Assembly (NCBI GenBank): GCA_916048095.2
Contig: OU696579.1
Location: 472,001-536,000 of the forward strand
Source of the DNA: Sacculina carcini
Taxonomy: Eukaryota > Arthropoda > Thecostraca > Sacculinidae
DNA: 64,000 nucleotides
Direction: 5' to 3'
The notes beneath the pieces were generated by a model. The model was not told where the DNA came from. It did no database searches and was given only the letters and a program-made list of their open reading frames with translations. The stretch's first letter is position 1; every line of letters starts with the position of its first letter. This document shows, piece after piece, positions 1-10,122 of this stretch. Made by a program: the position numbers and the translations under genes.

Positions 1-550
1 TTATGTATCCATTGATTAGTCAAAACTCCACAGCTTATTGTATGCCAGAGTGCAATTTTGGCTTCAAGCAAGCGCTGATACGCTATGGAAAACAGACTAA
101 GATTAGTCATTTGTTTTACCGCACACAAAAACACATGCAAGCAACAAAACATGCGAGCCACCACAGTAAGCCTTACCCAGTCTTTACCTGTTAATAGAAC
201 TTCAATTCATGCTGAAAAATATTAAAAATTCCAGAGGTCCAAGCGAAACAAATTTGAGATGCTGTTGTTGTTGTTGTTGTTGTTGTTGTTATTGGTTACT
301 GCATATAGCACAGGTTAGGCTCAGATGCAGGGATCACACAATGCAACTCTTTTGTTACACAAGCATCATAGATGCATGCTACTCGTGTTGCCTTAACCTA
401 AAGCTATAAAAATAACTCAAGTTAGAGGGAATATCTAGAGCAGTAATACGATTATCCTTATATGTACAGATACTAGATATTTGTTGAAATGAAGATATAA
501 TTGAATTGAGTTCATAGTGAGAAATAAAAACAGATACATGACGCAACGGC
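1..550. other. Left-edge non-coding sequence
   Basis: I see no gene here. The stretch holds a short SINE-related piece with an expanded GTT repeat (listed separately) and the flank of the first LINE, whose poly(A) tail appears on the plus strand as a run of T from about 551. The small open frames are not supported by any recognisable domain. Confidence 0.5.
264..335 (+). repeat. SINE fragment with expanded (GTT)n
   Basis: A run of GTT triplets (about 264-292) is followed by about 40 bases that nearly repeat the 3' half of the SINE at 12019-12271. The shared words are TTGGTTACTGCATATAGC and GCTCAGATGCAGGGA. In the other copy the triplet tract is only GGGTTGTTGT, so this copy seems to have expanded a short internal triplet run. 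No tRNA-like head is visible here. Confidence 0.55.
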
Positions 551-695
551 GTTTTTTTTTTTTTTTTTTTGTGATTTTTTTTTTCAATCAAGAAAGAAGC
601 ATAGGAAAATAAATCAGAGAAAGGAAAATAAATCAGAGAAAGTGATATATTACTTATTGTAGACAATTTGCAGTGATGACAATTTTCTGAAGTAA

Positions 696-3600
696 TCATA
701 TTTGATTTGTGAGTCCTGTGTCTGTCAAGAACTTCAAGGTGTGAGGAACATATCTAGGGTTGTACAGAAGTAGATCCAGAGATATGGATGTATTTTGCGG
801 AAAGCTGTGTAATAGGAGGTGACGTTGAGTTCTGTATTTGGGACAGTGGAGCAGAACGTGTTGTATGTCGAGCGTGGTGCTGCATATGGCGCATAGTGCA
901 GGAGGATTGTGTCGAAAGATGTGGCTGTGTGTTAGAAGAGTGTGTCCGATGCGGAGTCTGGTGAGGGCTGTGTGTAGTCGGCGGTGACACGGAGGATCTT
1001 TGTGGCCGCGTGTGATGTAATGCCTAGACTGATGAGAGAAAGGTGCTGATGGATAAGGCATGGTATCAAGACAGTAGGAGGAGACGCGGTGAGAAAGAGA
1101 ATTCATGAGATCGGATGGGGATAGCGGAGGATAGGTGATGTGTGTGTGTTGTAAAGCCTGTTTGGCAACGGAGTCGGCCAGGTCGTTGCCAGTGATACCG
1201 GAGTGACTGGGGACCCATAGGAAGGAGATGTCAAATTGGGATGCCAAATCAGTGTAGAGAGTAGCCGATTTAATTGATAGAGCGTTGTGAGGATCTGTAA
1301 GAGATTTAATTGCTGTTTGCGAGTCAGAGACAATGATTGAACGGTTGAATTTTTCAGTTTGGACAATTTCAAGGGCCTGATATATGGCAAACTGTTCAGC
1401 AGTGAAAATAGTAGTGTGGTCTGGGAGACGGTGAGAAATTTCGATGGAACGGCGAGGTACAACTGCAGCACAGGCCGACAGGTTGGACTGCACCGAGCCG
1501 TCGGTGAATATGAACGTAGAATCAGAATGAGTTGATTTGAATTCATAGTAATTTTGCAGAATTCCGGTTGGAATTGCAGATTGTGTGTTGTGAATAAGGT
1601 AATGCATACGAGGTGGAGTGTAATTGAGCGGTAAATTTTGATGTAAAACGAGTGAATTCGGGTAGAAATTTAGAAGCTTGCATGCGGTTCTGTAGGCCAG
1701 TCCTAAGCTGAACCCACATAACCGGTTAACAAGAGCCGGCCGAAAGTTGTCGAAATTTTGGAGACTGAGAAGAATGTGAGAACATGGATGGTCAGGATCT
1801 GCCAGAATTTTCATGCAATACTTGATAATTTGTTGTAATCTGCGAGAATGAAGAGAAGTGACACCGAGCTCCAGGTGTAGTTTTTGTATAGGGGAGGAAC
1901 GTAGAGCGCCAGTCGCCAGACGAAGACAGGAATTTTGTAAAACATCGAGATTGACTAATGTTGAATTAGGAGAAAATATAAAGACGCTGGAACAGTACTC
2001 TAATATTGGGCGGATTAATGTATAATATAGTTTGATGAGAATTTTGTGATTTGTGCCATAAACTGGATGTGATAGACATTTGAGAATGCTGATGCGCTGT
2101 AAGACCCGGGATTTTATATGCTGGATATGGGATCGAAAAGAGAGTTGTGGATCAAGGATAATCCCCAAGAATTTGGTGTATTTTTGGAATTTAATGGGGT
2201 GGCAAGACAGAGTCAGTGAATTTCGAAGGTTTGGTTGTGTAGAACAATTTTTCCGAAAGAGAGTGGCTGTTGTTTTCCCAGGTGAAATGAGGAGACCGAA
2301 ACGGGAGCAATTTTGTGACACAGAGTTTATGGCCAGCTGAAGTACACTTATCATGGAGGATATGTGCACTCCAGTAGTCCACAACACTATGTCATCAGCG
2401 TATGTGCAGAATTTTACGCCAGAGGGAAGATTCCTAGTGACCTGATCTATAACTATGTTGAAAATGGTTGGCGAGAGGACTCCTCCCTGGACGACTCCGT
2501 TTTCTTGTGTGAATGTGTCAGATAGTTGTGTGGTGCGTACCTGGAAAGTTCTATTGGAGAGATACCCTTTTATGAAGTTCAGCAAGTGTCCCCGTAGTCC
2601 ATGTGATTTTAATAGATGTATAGTAGCAGTTTTGGAGACTTTATCAAAAGCAGAAGACAGGTCTAAAAATACGGCCAGAGTGGAAAGTTTGTTTTGGAAG
2701 CCGATGCGAATATGTGATGTTAGAAGATTGACATTGTCGGAAGTGGAGCGACTTTTGGTGAAGGCAGTCTGTTCAGGAGAAATGAGATTTGTGATAGAAG
2801 CGAAATGATTGAGGCGAGGAAGTACAAGTCTTTCGAATAATTTCGAGAAACAAGAAGTGAGTTGGATAGGACGGTAGGATGACAGGTCAGATTTAGACTT
2901 TCCTGGTTTGAGTATGGGTATAATTATGGAGTGCTGCCATGGTGGGGGGTAGAAGTCATTGATCCAAAGTTGATTAAAACACGACAGCAGGATAATTTTG
3001 TTTGATGAGTTCAAATTTTTGAAGAAGGCGTAATGAATGCCATCCGGCCCAGGTGATGTACAGTGACATTGAGAGAGACCTTTAGATAGCTCTAGAATAG
3101 TAAAAGGAGTATTGTAGGATGATACGGTAAGAATAGAGGATCCGGTAGTAACAGAGGTGGTAGGTGATACAGTGGATGGAGGACTTGAGGTGGATGAACT
3201 TTTTGAGATTTGTGAGTAGTGTGTAGCAAGTTGATGGAGTACTAGTGGCTGGTAAGTGATGAGTGTGTTACCTATATATGTTACTGGAGGGGAGGTTGGT
3301 GGTCGGTGTATTTGGCGGAAAGAACGGACTATGTGCCATAGTTTAGTAATGGGTGTTCTGTGTGTGAAAGAGTGAGTGAGGTGAGACCAGCTGTCACGTT
3401 TGGCAGCGCGGATCGTCTTGCGCGCCATTGCTTTGGCCCTCTTGTAGGTGTCAAGAGATGATGTGTTGCGGTAGGACCGGAAGGAACGCAGGGCTCTTTT
3501 GCGTTTTAGCACTGCATCTCTGCAGGCTTGGTTCCACCATGGACAACTACGTCGGGCTTTGTGATGGGTCTTAGAAGAAGGAATGGAATGTGTGGCAGCG

Positions 3601-4436
3601 TGAAGAAGAGAAGTTTCTATGTGAACGGCTATTGTAGTGTAATCGGATTCAGTGTATTGTTGTGCGAATATACTGTTGAATAATGTCCAGTTGGCGTGTG
3701 CAAATTTCCACCTGATCTGCTGTGAAGGTATGATTGAGCAAGAAGATAGGAGAGAGGTAATAACAGGACAGTGATCACTAGAGAGAAATGAGTCGTGACA
3801 CTGCCAGTGCAATAAAGGAGCTAGAATTGAGGAGCAAAGTGTAATATCGAGATGTGTGAGTGTGCCATTGTATTCGTGTAGACGGGTTGGTGAGCCATCG
3901 TTGAGAATGTTGAGTGTGTGATTGGTGATGGAGGAGACCAGCTCGCGGCCTCGAACGTCTGAGACGGCCGAGCCCCAGAGCGGGTGTTTGGCATTAAAAT
4001 CGCCACAGAGGATAAAAGGATGCAGAAATTGCTGGATAAGAGAATCAAAGAAGAAAGAATCTACAATTTGTTGTGGTGGGATGTATAAACTGCATATAAT
4101 GATTGTTTTGTTATTTATAGTTATTTGAACGGCTACAGCCTGATATGGTCCGGTGAGTGTGATGCGATGATGTGGAAGAGAGGACTGAACGAAGACGCTG
4201 GCACCGCCCTTACGCCTGACATTATCAGCACATAAGTGGTGTGCGTGGTAACAGTTGAGCATGAAGCGAAGGTTGTCAGTTGGGAGGAGATGTGTTTCTT
4301 GTAGACAGACGGTGTGTGGAAGAGTAGAAGAGAGAAGTTGTTGGAGCTCTGATCGTTTGTTGTCAAAGCCCCTACAGTTCCATTGAAAGATTAATGGATG
4401 CATGTGATGATGACGTTGTGTTAGGTGTGTATACAT
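696..4436 (-). CDS. LINE ORF2: endonuclease, reverse transcriptase, RNase H
   Basis: An open frame of 1246 residues without internal stops. The N-terminus is an exonuclease-endonuclease-phosphatase domain: QWNCRGF (18-24), then CLQETHLL, CGDFNAKHPLWG and SDHCPV. The central reverse transcriptase shows SYRPIQLTS, FLDLSSAFDKV, the GVVQGGVLSP turn and the catalytic YADD box. A C-terminal RNase H follows, with FTDGS, AEQFAIYQALE, SDSQTA and PSHSGITGNDLAD supplying the acidic residues. Near the end is a C2HC-like motif (CAIC...HVLLHC) common in this group. The protein nicks target DNA and copies its own RNA by target-primed reverse transcription. The ATG at 4436 lies 54 bp after the ORF1 stop, so translation may re-initiate. 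Confidence 0.9.
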   Translation of the reverse strand: MYTHLTQRHHHMHPLIFQWNCRGFDNKRSELQQLLSSTLPHTVCLQETHLLPTDNLRFMLNCYHAHHLCADNVRRKGGASVFVQSSLPHHRITLTGPYQAVAVQITINNKTIIICSLYIPPQQIVDSFFFDSLIQQFLHPFILCGDFNAKHPLWGSAVSDVRGRELVSSITNHTLNILNDGSPTRLHEYNGTLTHLDITLCSSILAPLLHWQCHDSFLSSDHCPVITSLLSSCSIIPSQQIRWKFAHANWTLFNSIFAQQYTESDYTTIAVHIETSLLHAATHSIPSSKTHHKARRSCPWWNQACRDAVLKRKRALRSFRSYRNTSSLDTYKRAKAMARKTIRAAKRDSWSHLTHSFTHRTPITKLWHIVRSFRQIHRPPTSPPVTYIGNTLITYQPLVLHQLATHYSQISKSSSTSSPPSTVSPTTSVTTGSSILTVSSYNTPFTILELSKGLSQCHCTSPGPDGIHYAFFKNLNSSNKIILLSCFNQLWINDFYPPPWQHSIIIPILKPGKSKSDLSSYRPIQLTSCFSKLFERLVLPRLNHFASITNLISPEQTAFTKSRSTSDNVNLLTSHIRIGFQNKLSTLAVFLDLSSAFDKVSKTATIHLLKSHGLRGHLLNFIKGYLSNRTFQVRTTQLSDTFTQENGVVQGGVLSPTIFNIVIDQVTRNLPSGVKFCTYADDIVLWTTGVHISSMISVLQLAINSVSQNCSRFGLLISPGKTTATLFRKNCSTQPNLRNSLTLSCHPIKFQKYTKFLGIILDPQLSFRSHIQHIKSRVLQRISILKCLSHPVYGTNHKILIKLYYTLIRPILEYCSSVFIFSPNSTLVNLDVLQNSCLRLATGALRSSPIQKLHLELGVTSLHSRRLQQIIKYCMKILADPDHPCSHILLSLQNFDNFRPALVNRLCGFSLGLAYRTACKLLNFYPNSLVLHQNLPLNYTPPRMHYLIHNTQSAIPTGILQNYYEFKSTHSDSTFIFTDGSVQSNLSACAAVVPRRSIEISHRLPDHTTIFTAEQFAIYQALEIVQTEKFNRSIIVSDSQTAIKSLTDPHNALSIKSATLYTDLASQFDISFLWVPSHSGITGNDLADSVAKQALQHTHITYPPLSPSDLMNSLSHRVSSYCLDTMPYPSAPFSHQSRHYITRGHKDPPCHRRLHTALTRLRIGHTLLTHSHIFRHNPPALCAICSTTLDIQHVLLHCPKYRTQRHLLLHSFPQNTSISLDLLLYNPRYVPHTLKFLTDTGLTNQI

Positions 4437-4490
4437 TTATTTGTGTGATGATAGAGGTGATTGAGTATTGGATGGGTTTTTTTTCCTTGT

Positions 4491-5726
4491 TTATCTATTT
4501 TTCTTGCGCGTGTATGCTACCCTGGGTGTCTTGGTAGTTTTCGTGTAGATGGTTGATGTGGGTTCGGGAGTGGAATAGGAGTGATCAGAGGGACCTGACT
4601 CATTTCTTTGAGCCGGTGTGTTCACTTTGTTGGCGTTTTCATCGGCAGAGCCGGTAGTGGTATCTTCAGCGGTGTCCTTGCTGGTGTTGTCCTGAGATGA
4701 GGTTTCGATGGCACGCGGCGACTCCGTCTGATATTCAGTGGTGACGGCGGTTGGTGTGGCACAAGGTGATGGTGCTTGGAAGTTTTTCACCAATGTCGCT
4801 ACGATAGTAGTGAGTTGCGTCACTGATTCCGAAAGGGCTGCCAATTGCTGTTGCATTTTGATTAGCTCTGGTGATGGTGAGCTTTCAACTGGTTGATGTT
4901 GTTGTTGCTGTTCGTGTTGTTGGTGGTGTTGTCTAGCCACGGCGGCGGTCGATGTTGTGTTGACCTTCTCGACTGCGGATTTGGCGTCATGGTATGAGGA
5001 TTTTGTTCTGTATTGGTATTCGAGGATCGATTTTTCCTGTATATATCTTTTACATGTCACTGAGGTGGCTTGATGTTCGCCACCGCAGTTCACACAGTGA
5101 AAGGAGCACTCACCTTGATGAGATTTCTCCCCACATTTCAAGCACGCTGATGGTTTTGTGCACTTGTCCTTTTTGTGGCCGATGTGGCCACAGTTGTCGC
5201 AGATTGTCGGTTTCGGATACCACGGCCGCACATCGTACTTGATGTAGTCGAACTTCAGTTCGGTCGGGCACGAGAGACGGGAGAATGTCAGCATCAGCAC
5301 GGGCGATGGTCTTTCCCCGGCTGGACGATGGGGACGGCGGACCTCGGTGACTCCGAGATCCTTCATCCATTCGTTCAGTTCGTTGATCGGAATGTCAATG
5401 AGGCCTGGTGCGTACACTGAGCCCTTAGTGTAGTTCAGTGTTTTGTGAAGGCTGATGTTCGCCTCTAGTCCTCCGAAAGTCGTCTGAGAAAGAAATAATT
5501 CGGTTTGTTTCTCGCATGTAGTTTTGACCAGAAGTTGACCGCCTTTGATGATCTTCACGCTTTCGGCCTTGGTCGGTGTGATGTTACGAATAGCCCGCTC
5601 AATTTTTGGCCATCCTAGGCTGTTGATAGTGTCTGTATTTGTTTTGATGAGGACAAACGCGCCCTCATCGGGTACGCCATCAGAGAAAAATTTGGGGTCT
5701 ACCAGACCCCTGTTTTTACCCACCAT
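4491..5726 (-). CDS. LINE ORF1: gag-like nucleic-acid-binding protein
   Basis: An open frame of 411 residues. About one third is an RRM-like N-terminal region (GAFVLIKTNTD, then VRRPHRPAGERPSPVLMLTF). Three clustered CCHC zinc knuckles follow: CDNCGHIGHKKDKC, CLKCGEKSHQGEC and CVNCGGEHQATSVTC. The C-terminus is low-complexity, rich in Q, S and T, with a basic end. This is the usual ORF1 of I-group and jockey-group LINEs, which coats element RNA. It lies immediately 5' of ORF2 on the same strand. ORF1 of the neighbouring LINE has the same plan but clearly different sequence, so the two belong to different families. Confidence 0.85.
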   Translation of the reverse strand: MVGKNRGLVDPKFFSDGVPDEGAFVLIKTNTDTINSLGWPKIERAIRNITPTKAESVKIIKGGQLLVKTTCEKQTELFLSQTTFGGLEANISLHKTLNYTKGSVYAPGLIDIPINELNEWMKDLGVTEVRRPHRPAGERPSPVLMLTFSRLSCPTELKFDYIKYDVRPWYPKPTICDNCGHIGHKKDKCTKPSACLKCGEKSHQGECSFHCVNCGGEHQATSVTCKRYIQEKSILEYQYRTKSSYHDAKSAVEKVNTTSTAAVARQHHQQHEQQQQHQPVESSPSPELIKMQQQLAALSESVTQLTTIVATLVKNFQAPSPCATPTAVTTEYQTESPRAIETSSQDNTSKDTAEDTTTGSADENANKVNTPAQRNESGPSDHSYSTPEPTSTIYTKTTKTPRVAYTRKKNR

Positions 5727-6303
5727 TGGGTGGGGAGACCTCGAGTTCTGTCAGAGAAACTTTGTATATGATGCAAAAAAAAAAGTAGTGGGAAGAGCCG
5801 AGATAGCTAGACTTATTTGGCCTAAAGTACGTGGTACGCGGCTATTTTATAAAACAGCCATGAAATCTACATAGTAGAGACAGACCAGGAAGGAATACAC
5901 CATATAATACAATATAGAATTTGGACGAAAACAAAACTAAAATTTTGGAATATGTACACCTGTTTATCCTAAAACTGCAGAAATTAACCACAAAAACACC
6001 CGAGAAACTCCACAAAAGCAGATTTGAGCACAGCCCTCAACCCCCTTTCGCGCCAGACTTGAGATGCTAATATACACTGCTGTTGTTGTTGTTGTTGAAA
6101 AAGCGCTTCAGCCGAAATCGACCATTTCGCGCCAGAAAAGTTATCACGGAAACGTTGTCATGCGTCAAGTCAAAACCGTCAGGAATTCGACAAGGAGTTG
6201 TCTATATAATAAAACGATGCTATAAAAAATTATTAAAAAGGATGACGATAGGTATGATTAACAAAACTTTATATAACTGAACTCAAATCACTGTGAGTCC
6301 ACG

Positions 6304-9300
6304 TCATATTGCACTGTCGAGACCAGTTTCACGAAGAAAATCTAAAACCAATCTATTCGTCTCTGAATTTCCTGAACCCAAAACTGTTTTGACGCTCGGC
6401 TCCTGTCGTTGACGAGCACAGTGAGATATGAGATGCTGGCGCTGGGAGCTATAGAGCACACAGTCTATCAGAAAATGTTGTACAGTGAGTGGGCAGTGAC
6501 ATTGAGCACATACTGGAGGCGGCTGATTATCTATCAGGTAACCGTGCGTTAATCTCGTGTGGCCAATTCGCAGTCTGGTCATCAGCCTCTCTTGTCTCGG
6601 AGAGACGGCCATTGATATGGGCTGAGGGCCTACCTGATCGGTAATTCGACCAAGAGCATATTGGTTTCGCATCTGTTGCCAACGTTGCTGCCAAAACCTG
6701 GACACGTGCTGGTCTACGAGGGAGTACACAAGACTCTTGTTGAAGGGATAATCTTCCACCTCCACCTCGTTTAGGGCTAATTTGGCTTCGCGATCCGCGC
6801 ATTCGTTGCCAGGAATGCCCTTGTGGCCCGGGATCCAGACGAATTCACATGTTCTGCCTGCATGTGTCAATTTATGATACAAGGTTAAAATACGATAATG
6901 AATAAAATCATGCGATGATGTTTGTGAAATGTGCTGGAGTGATGATTTGGAGTCTGTGAAAATGACTGTGGTATTTAAGTTCAAAGTGTCTACTAGCATC
7001 AGGGCACGATAGAGGGCATATAACTCCGCATGGAAAGAAGAAACGTATGCCGGTAGGCGGTATCGAAACACCTGCTGCTGGGGCACATTTGACACGACAA
7101 CAGCACAGCCCACTTTGTCGCCCGCTTTCGACCCATCGGTATATAAATGCACACAGTGACTCTTATTGGCGATCAACTCCGTACACAAAGACCTCACCTC
7201 CGCGTCAGTGATGGATGATACGCCCGTCGACGATATATACGTGACGTCTGGGAGAAGTGTGGCCCAGGGCGGCATCAGAGTATATGTGCAGATTGACGAG
7301 GGAATAGGGATGTCCAGATCGTTGACGTATTTGAGAACCCGCCTACTGAAAGAACACGCCAGGATACGCTTACGAATAGAATGGGCAGTGTGATGATGAT
7401 CAGAGTGATAGTCGCTGTCGTTAAAATTAATGACCCCTCTCAATGTATGCGTGCTGTTTACATAAATTTTCAGTGCATATCTCACATAATTTGTACTCTC
7501 CTCACGTCTAGAGCCGCTATGCCGGTGTATGCACGTAAAGCTTGCACTGGTGACGTCCTGTATGCACCCGTGATGATCCGCAAGCACTCATTCTGGACCG
7601 TCTCCAGGCGGTGGAGGACTGATGGACTAGCCGCGGAGTACACCTGCACTCCGTAGTCCATGATGGGCAAGATCAAGGTCTTGTATAGTCGCTGCAACAC
7701 CGCCTGACTTCCGCCCGCGAAACGATTGCCGGACACTACCCGCAGAATGTTCACGCGCTTTAGACACCTGATTCTGAGACAATTAATATGCTCACGCATG
7801 CTCAAGGTGCTATCTATTGTCACTCCGAGGAACCTGTGAGATCTTCTTTGTGGGATTTGTTCCCCGGCCAGCGCAAGTGGTTGGTGCAATTTGTGACCGT
7901 CAACGGTGTACACCACGGCCGACGATTTGCTAGCCGAGAACTTCAACCCGTTTCTATGAGCCCAACTAGTCAGAATATGGAGGGATTTCTGCAACACAAA
8001 ATGTATGTGGTTCATGTCATTACCGTGGAACCAAATGGCACTATCGTCGGCGTACAAGGAGTATGAAACACACGATGGAAGATCATTAGAAATATCATTA
8101 ATCATGAGGTTAAAAAGTAATGGTGAAATACTACTGCCCTGTGGAAGTCCTACCGTTGATGTATGCCAATCGGAAAACGTATTGTTGAGCCTCACTCGAA
8201 AGCGTTTCTCACCAAGCACAAAATTCCTCAGGTAGAGCGCCATGTGCCCACGGAAACCCATATTATGTAGTTTATATAGGAGCAGTTCTGGTGTGACTGA
8301 GTCGTACGCGTTCGACATGTCTAAATACACGACTACCGTGCATTGTTTGTTGGCAAAACCTTGACGTATGTCTTTTTCTAACCGTACAACTTGGTCAACC
8401 GCGGCGCAGTCGGGCCGAAAACCGCTCTGGTGCCTGTCTATGAGGTGATGAGTCTCGGTCAGGTATGACAACCTGTGGGCAACCATGCGTTCCAGCAGCT
8501 TACCTAAACAGCTGGTGAGAGTGATGGGCCTGTACGACGATGCAAGTTCCTTCGATTTTCCCTTCTTCAAAATAGGCACAACGGTACTCTTCTTCCACAC
8601 CTCTGGGAATGAGTGGTTAGTCCAGAGTTTATTAAAAAATGCTAAAATATGATGTTTAAAGCATGATGAAGTGTGTCTAAAAAACTCATAATGGATATCA
8701 TCAGGCCCCGCAGAAGTGTTGCCCGATTTAGAAATGGCCATAGAGAGTTCGTAATATGTGAAAGTATTGTTGTACTCTAGGTGATGATTGGTGAGAAAGG
8801 CGTTTTCTGGGAGTAACCGAGGTGACTGCGGCGTCGCACTTAGCCCTGCAGTATTTGCCATTGCTGAGGTAAGCACCTGGAAATGCAGTGCCAGTGCGTT
8901 ACAGACCGCCCTCGGTTCTGCAACCATTTGCCCTTGTATGAGTAATATCGGGGATGATTTTTGAGGTAATGTACCATATAATCGCCTGATATTTTGCCAA
9001 ATCTGAGTCAACGGTGTGGAAGATGTAAAAGTGTTTAAAAATCTTTGCCATGACAGGATTTTGGCACTCCGTATAATACTTCGAGCCTTGGCTCTCTCCC
9101 TGCAGAGTTCAGCTCGTGTTTCACTGGTGTTCCGACGTTGGTGCCGCCGCAGCGCTCGTTTGCGCCGAGCGACCGCTTGGCGACACTCGTCGTTGAACCA
9201 CGGTACCGGCCGTCTTTTCGGCGGGCCATTTCTCCGGGGAATGCACGTTCTCGCGGCTCGGCAGAGTGTTTCCTCTATCATTTGCAAATAGTCCATAGTG

Positions 9301-10091
9301 GACCGGGAATAATCATCTTCTGTCAGTTCGCAGAAACGAGAGAAGGCAGACCAGTTGGCTCGTTGGAAGATCCATCCCTTAACCCATTGTGAAGACGCGA
9401 CACATCGGGATGTTGTCAGGTATATTGGGTAGTGATCTGAAGACCTCGTGTCCGAGTCAACCGACCACCCGAACCAACGGACTAGCTCAGGGGAGCATAT
9501 TGTGAGATCTATAGCCGACGAAGTGCCCGAGGACATGTCGTACCTTGTCATCGATCCGTCATTCAACACAACAAATGAGTTTCGCAAAATAAAACGTGTA
9601 ACAACCTCACCCTTATCTGAAATGTGGTCACCACCCCAGAATGGGTTGTGCGCATTAAAATCGCCTACAATGAGAACCTTGTTTTGTGCAGATAAAACGA
9701 TATTTTCTAAAAGAGTGACGAGTGATGTGGGAGAGACATGTGGCGGTGAATACACGCAAAATACGTCCACCAAACACTGATTTGCCTGTACCGTGCATGC
9801 CACCGTCTGTATGTCGTTATTTGCCGGCGTCATATTGAGCGCGGTGTGCGGGAGGCTGTCATGGATATACAGCGCCGCGCCACCCCTGCGCCTGCCTGTG
9901 CCTCCGAAGTCAGCTCTGTAAACAGAATAACCCCTCAATGAAAAACGCGTGTCCTCAGGGTAAAGCCATGTTTCTTGAATGGCGATGATTTTCGGGGAAT
10001 AGTAATGAAAGTATTGCTGACATTCTGCCCATTTCGAACCTAGCCCGCGACAATTCCATTGTAGTAAAAATAACGACATATAATCACTCAT
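6304..10091 (-). pseudogene. LINE ORF2 (endonuclease-RT-RNase H) with one frameshift
   Basis: The first frame (10091-7482, 869 codons) carries the EEP endonuclease (QWNCRGLGSK, IQETWLY, VGDFNAHNPFWG, SDHYPIY) and the reverse transcriptase (SYRPITLTS, YLDMSNAYDSV, GLPQGSSISPLLF, SLYADDSA). It stops at 7482. The rest continues in another frame (7587-6304) with RNase H (YTDGSKAGDK, FHAELYALYRAL, FTDSKSS, PGHKGIPGNECADREA) and the C-terminal C2HC motif (CAQCHCPLTVQHFLIDC). The frames overlap at 7482-7587, so a single small indel near 7480-7500 breaks an otherwise intact gene. It could be a true inactivating mutation or an assembly error. Confidence 0.85.
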
Positions 10092-10122
10092 AAAACTATT
10101 TAAAAAAGGCTAAAAGGAAAGG

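Larger units (their letters stand above)
551..6075 (-). mobile_element. I-group non-LTR retrotransposon (LINE), apparently full length
   Basis: The element reads on the minus strand. A 5' leader (from roughly 6.0 kb, boundary not fixed) is followed by ORF1 (gag-like, 5726-4491), 54 bp, then ORF2 (4436-696) and a 3' UTR ending in a poly(A) tract, seen as T runs at about 551-572 and 579-590 on the plus strand. A gag-like ORF1 with zinc knuckles plus an ORF2 with EEP endonuclease, reverse transcriptase and RNase H is the I/Ingi/LOA-type layout; jockey and R1 elements lack RNase H. Both ORFs are open, so it may be competent. I could not find target-site duplications. Confidence 0.85.
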
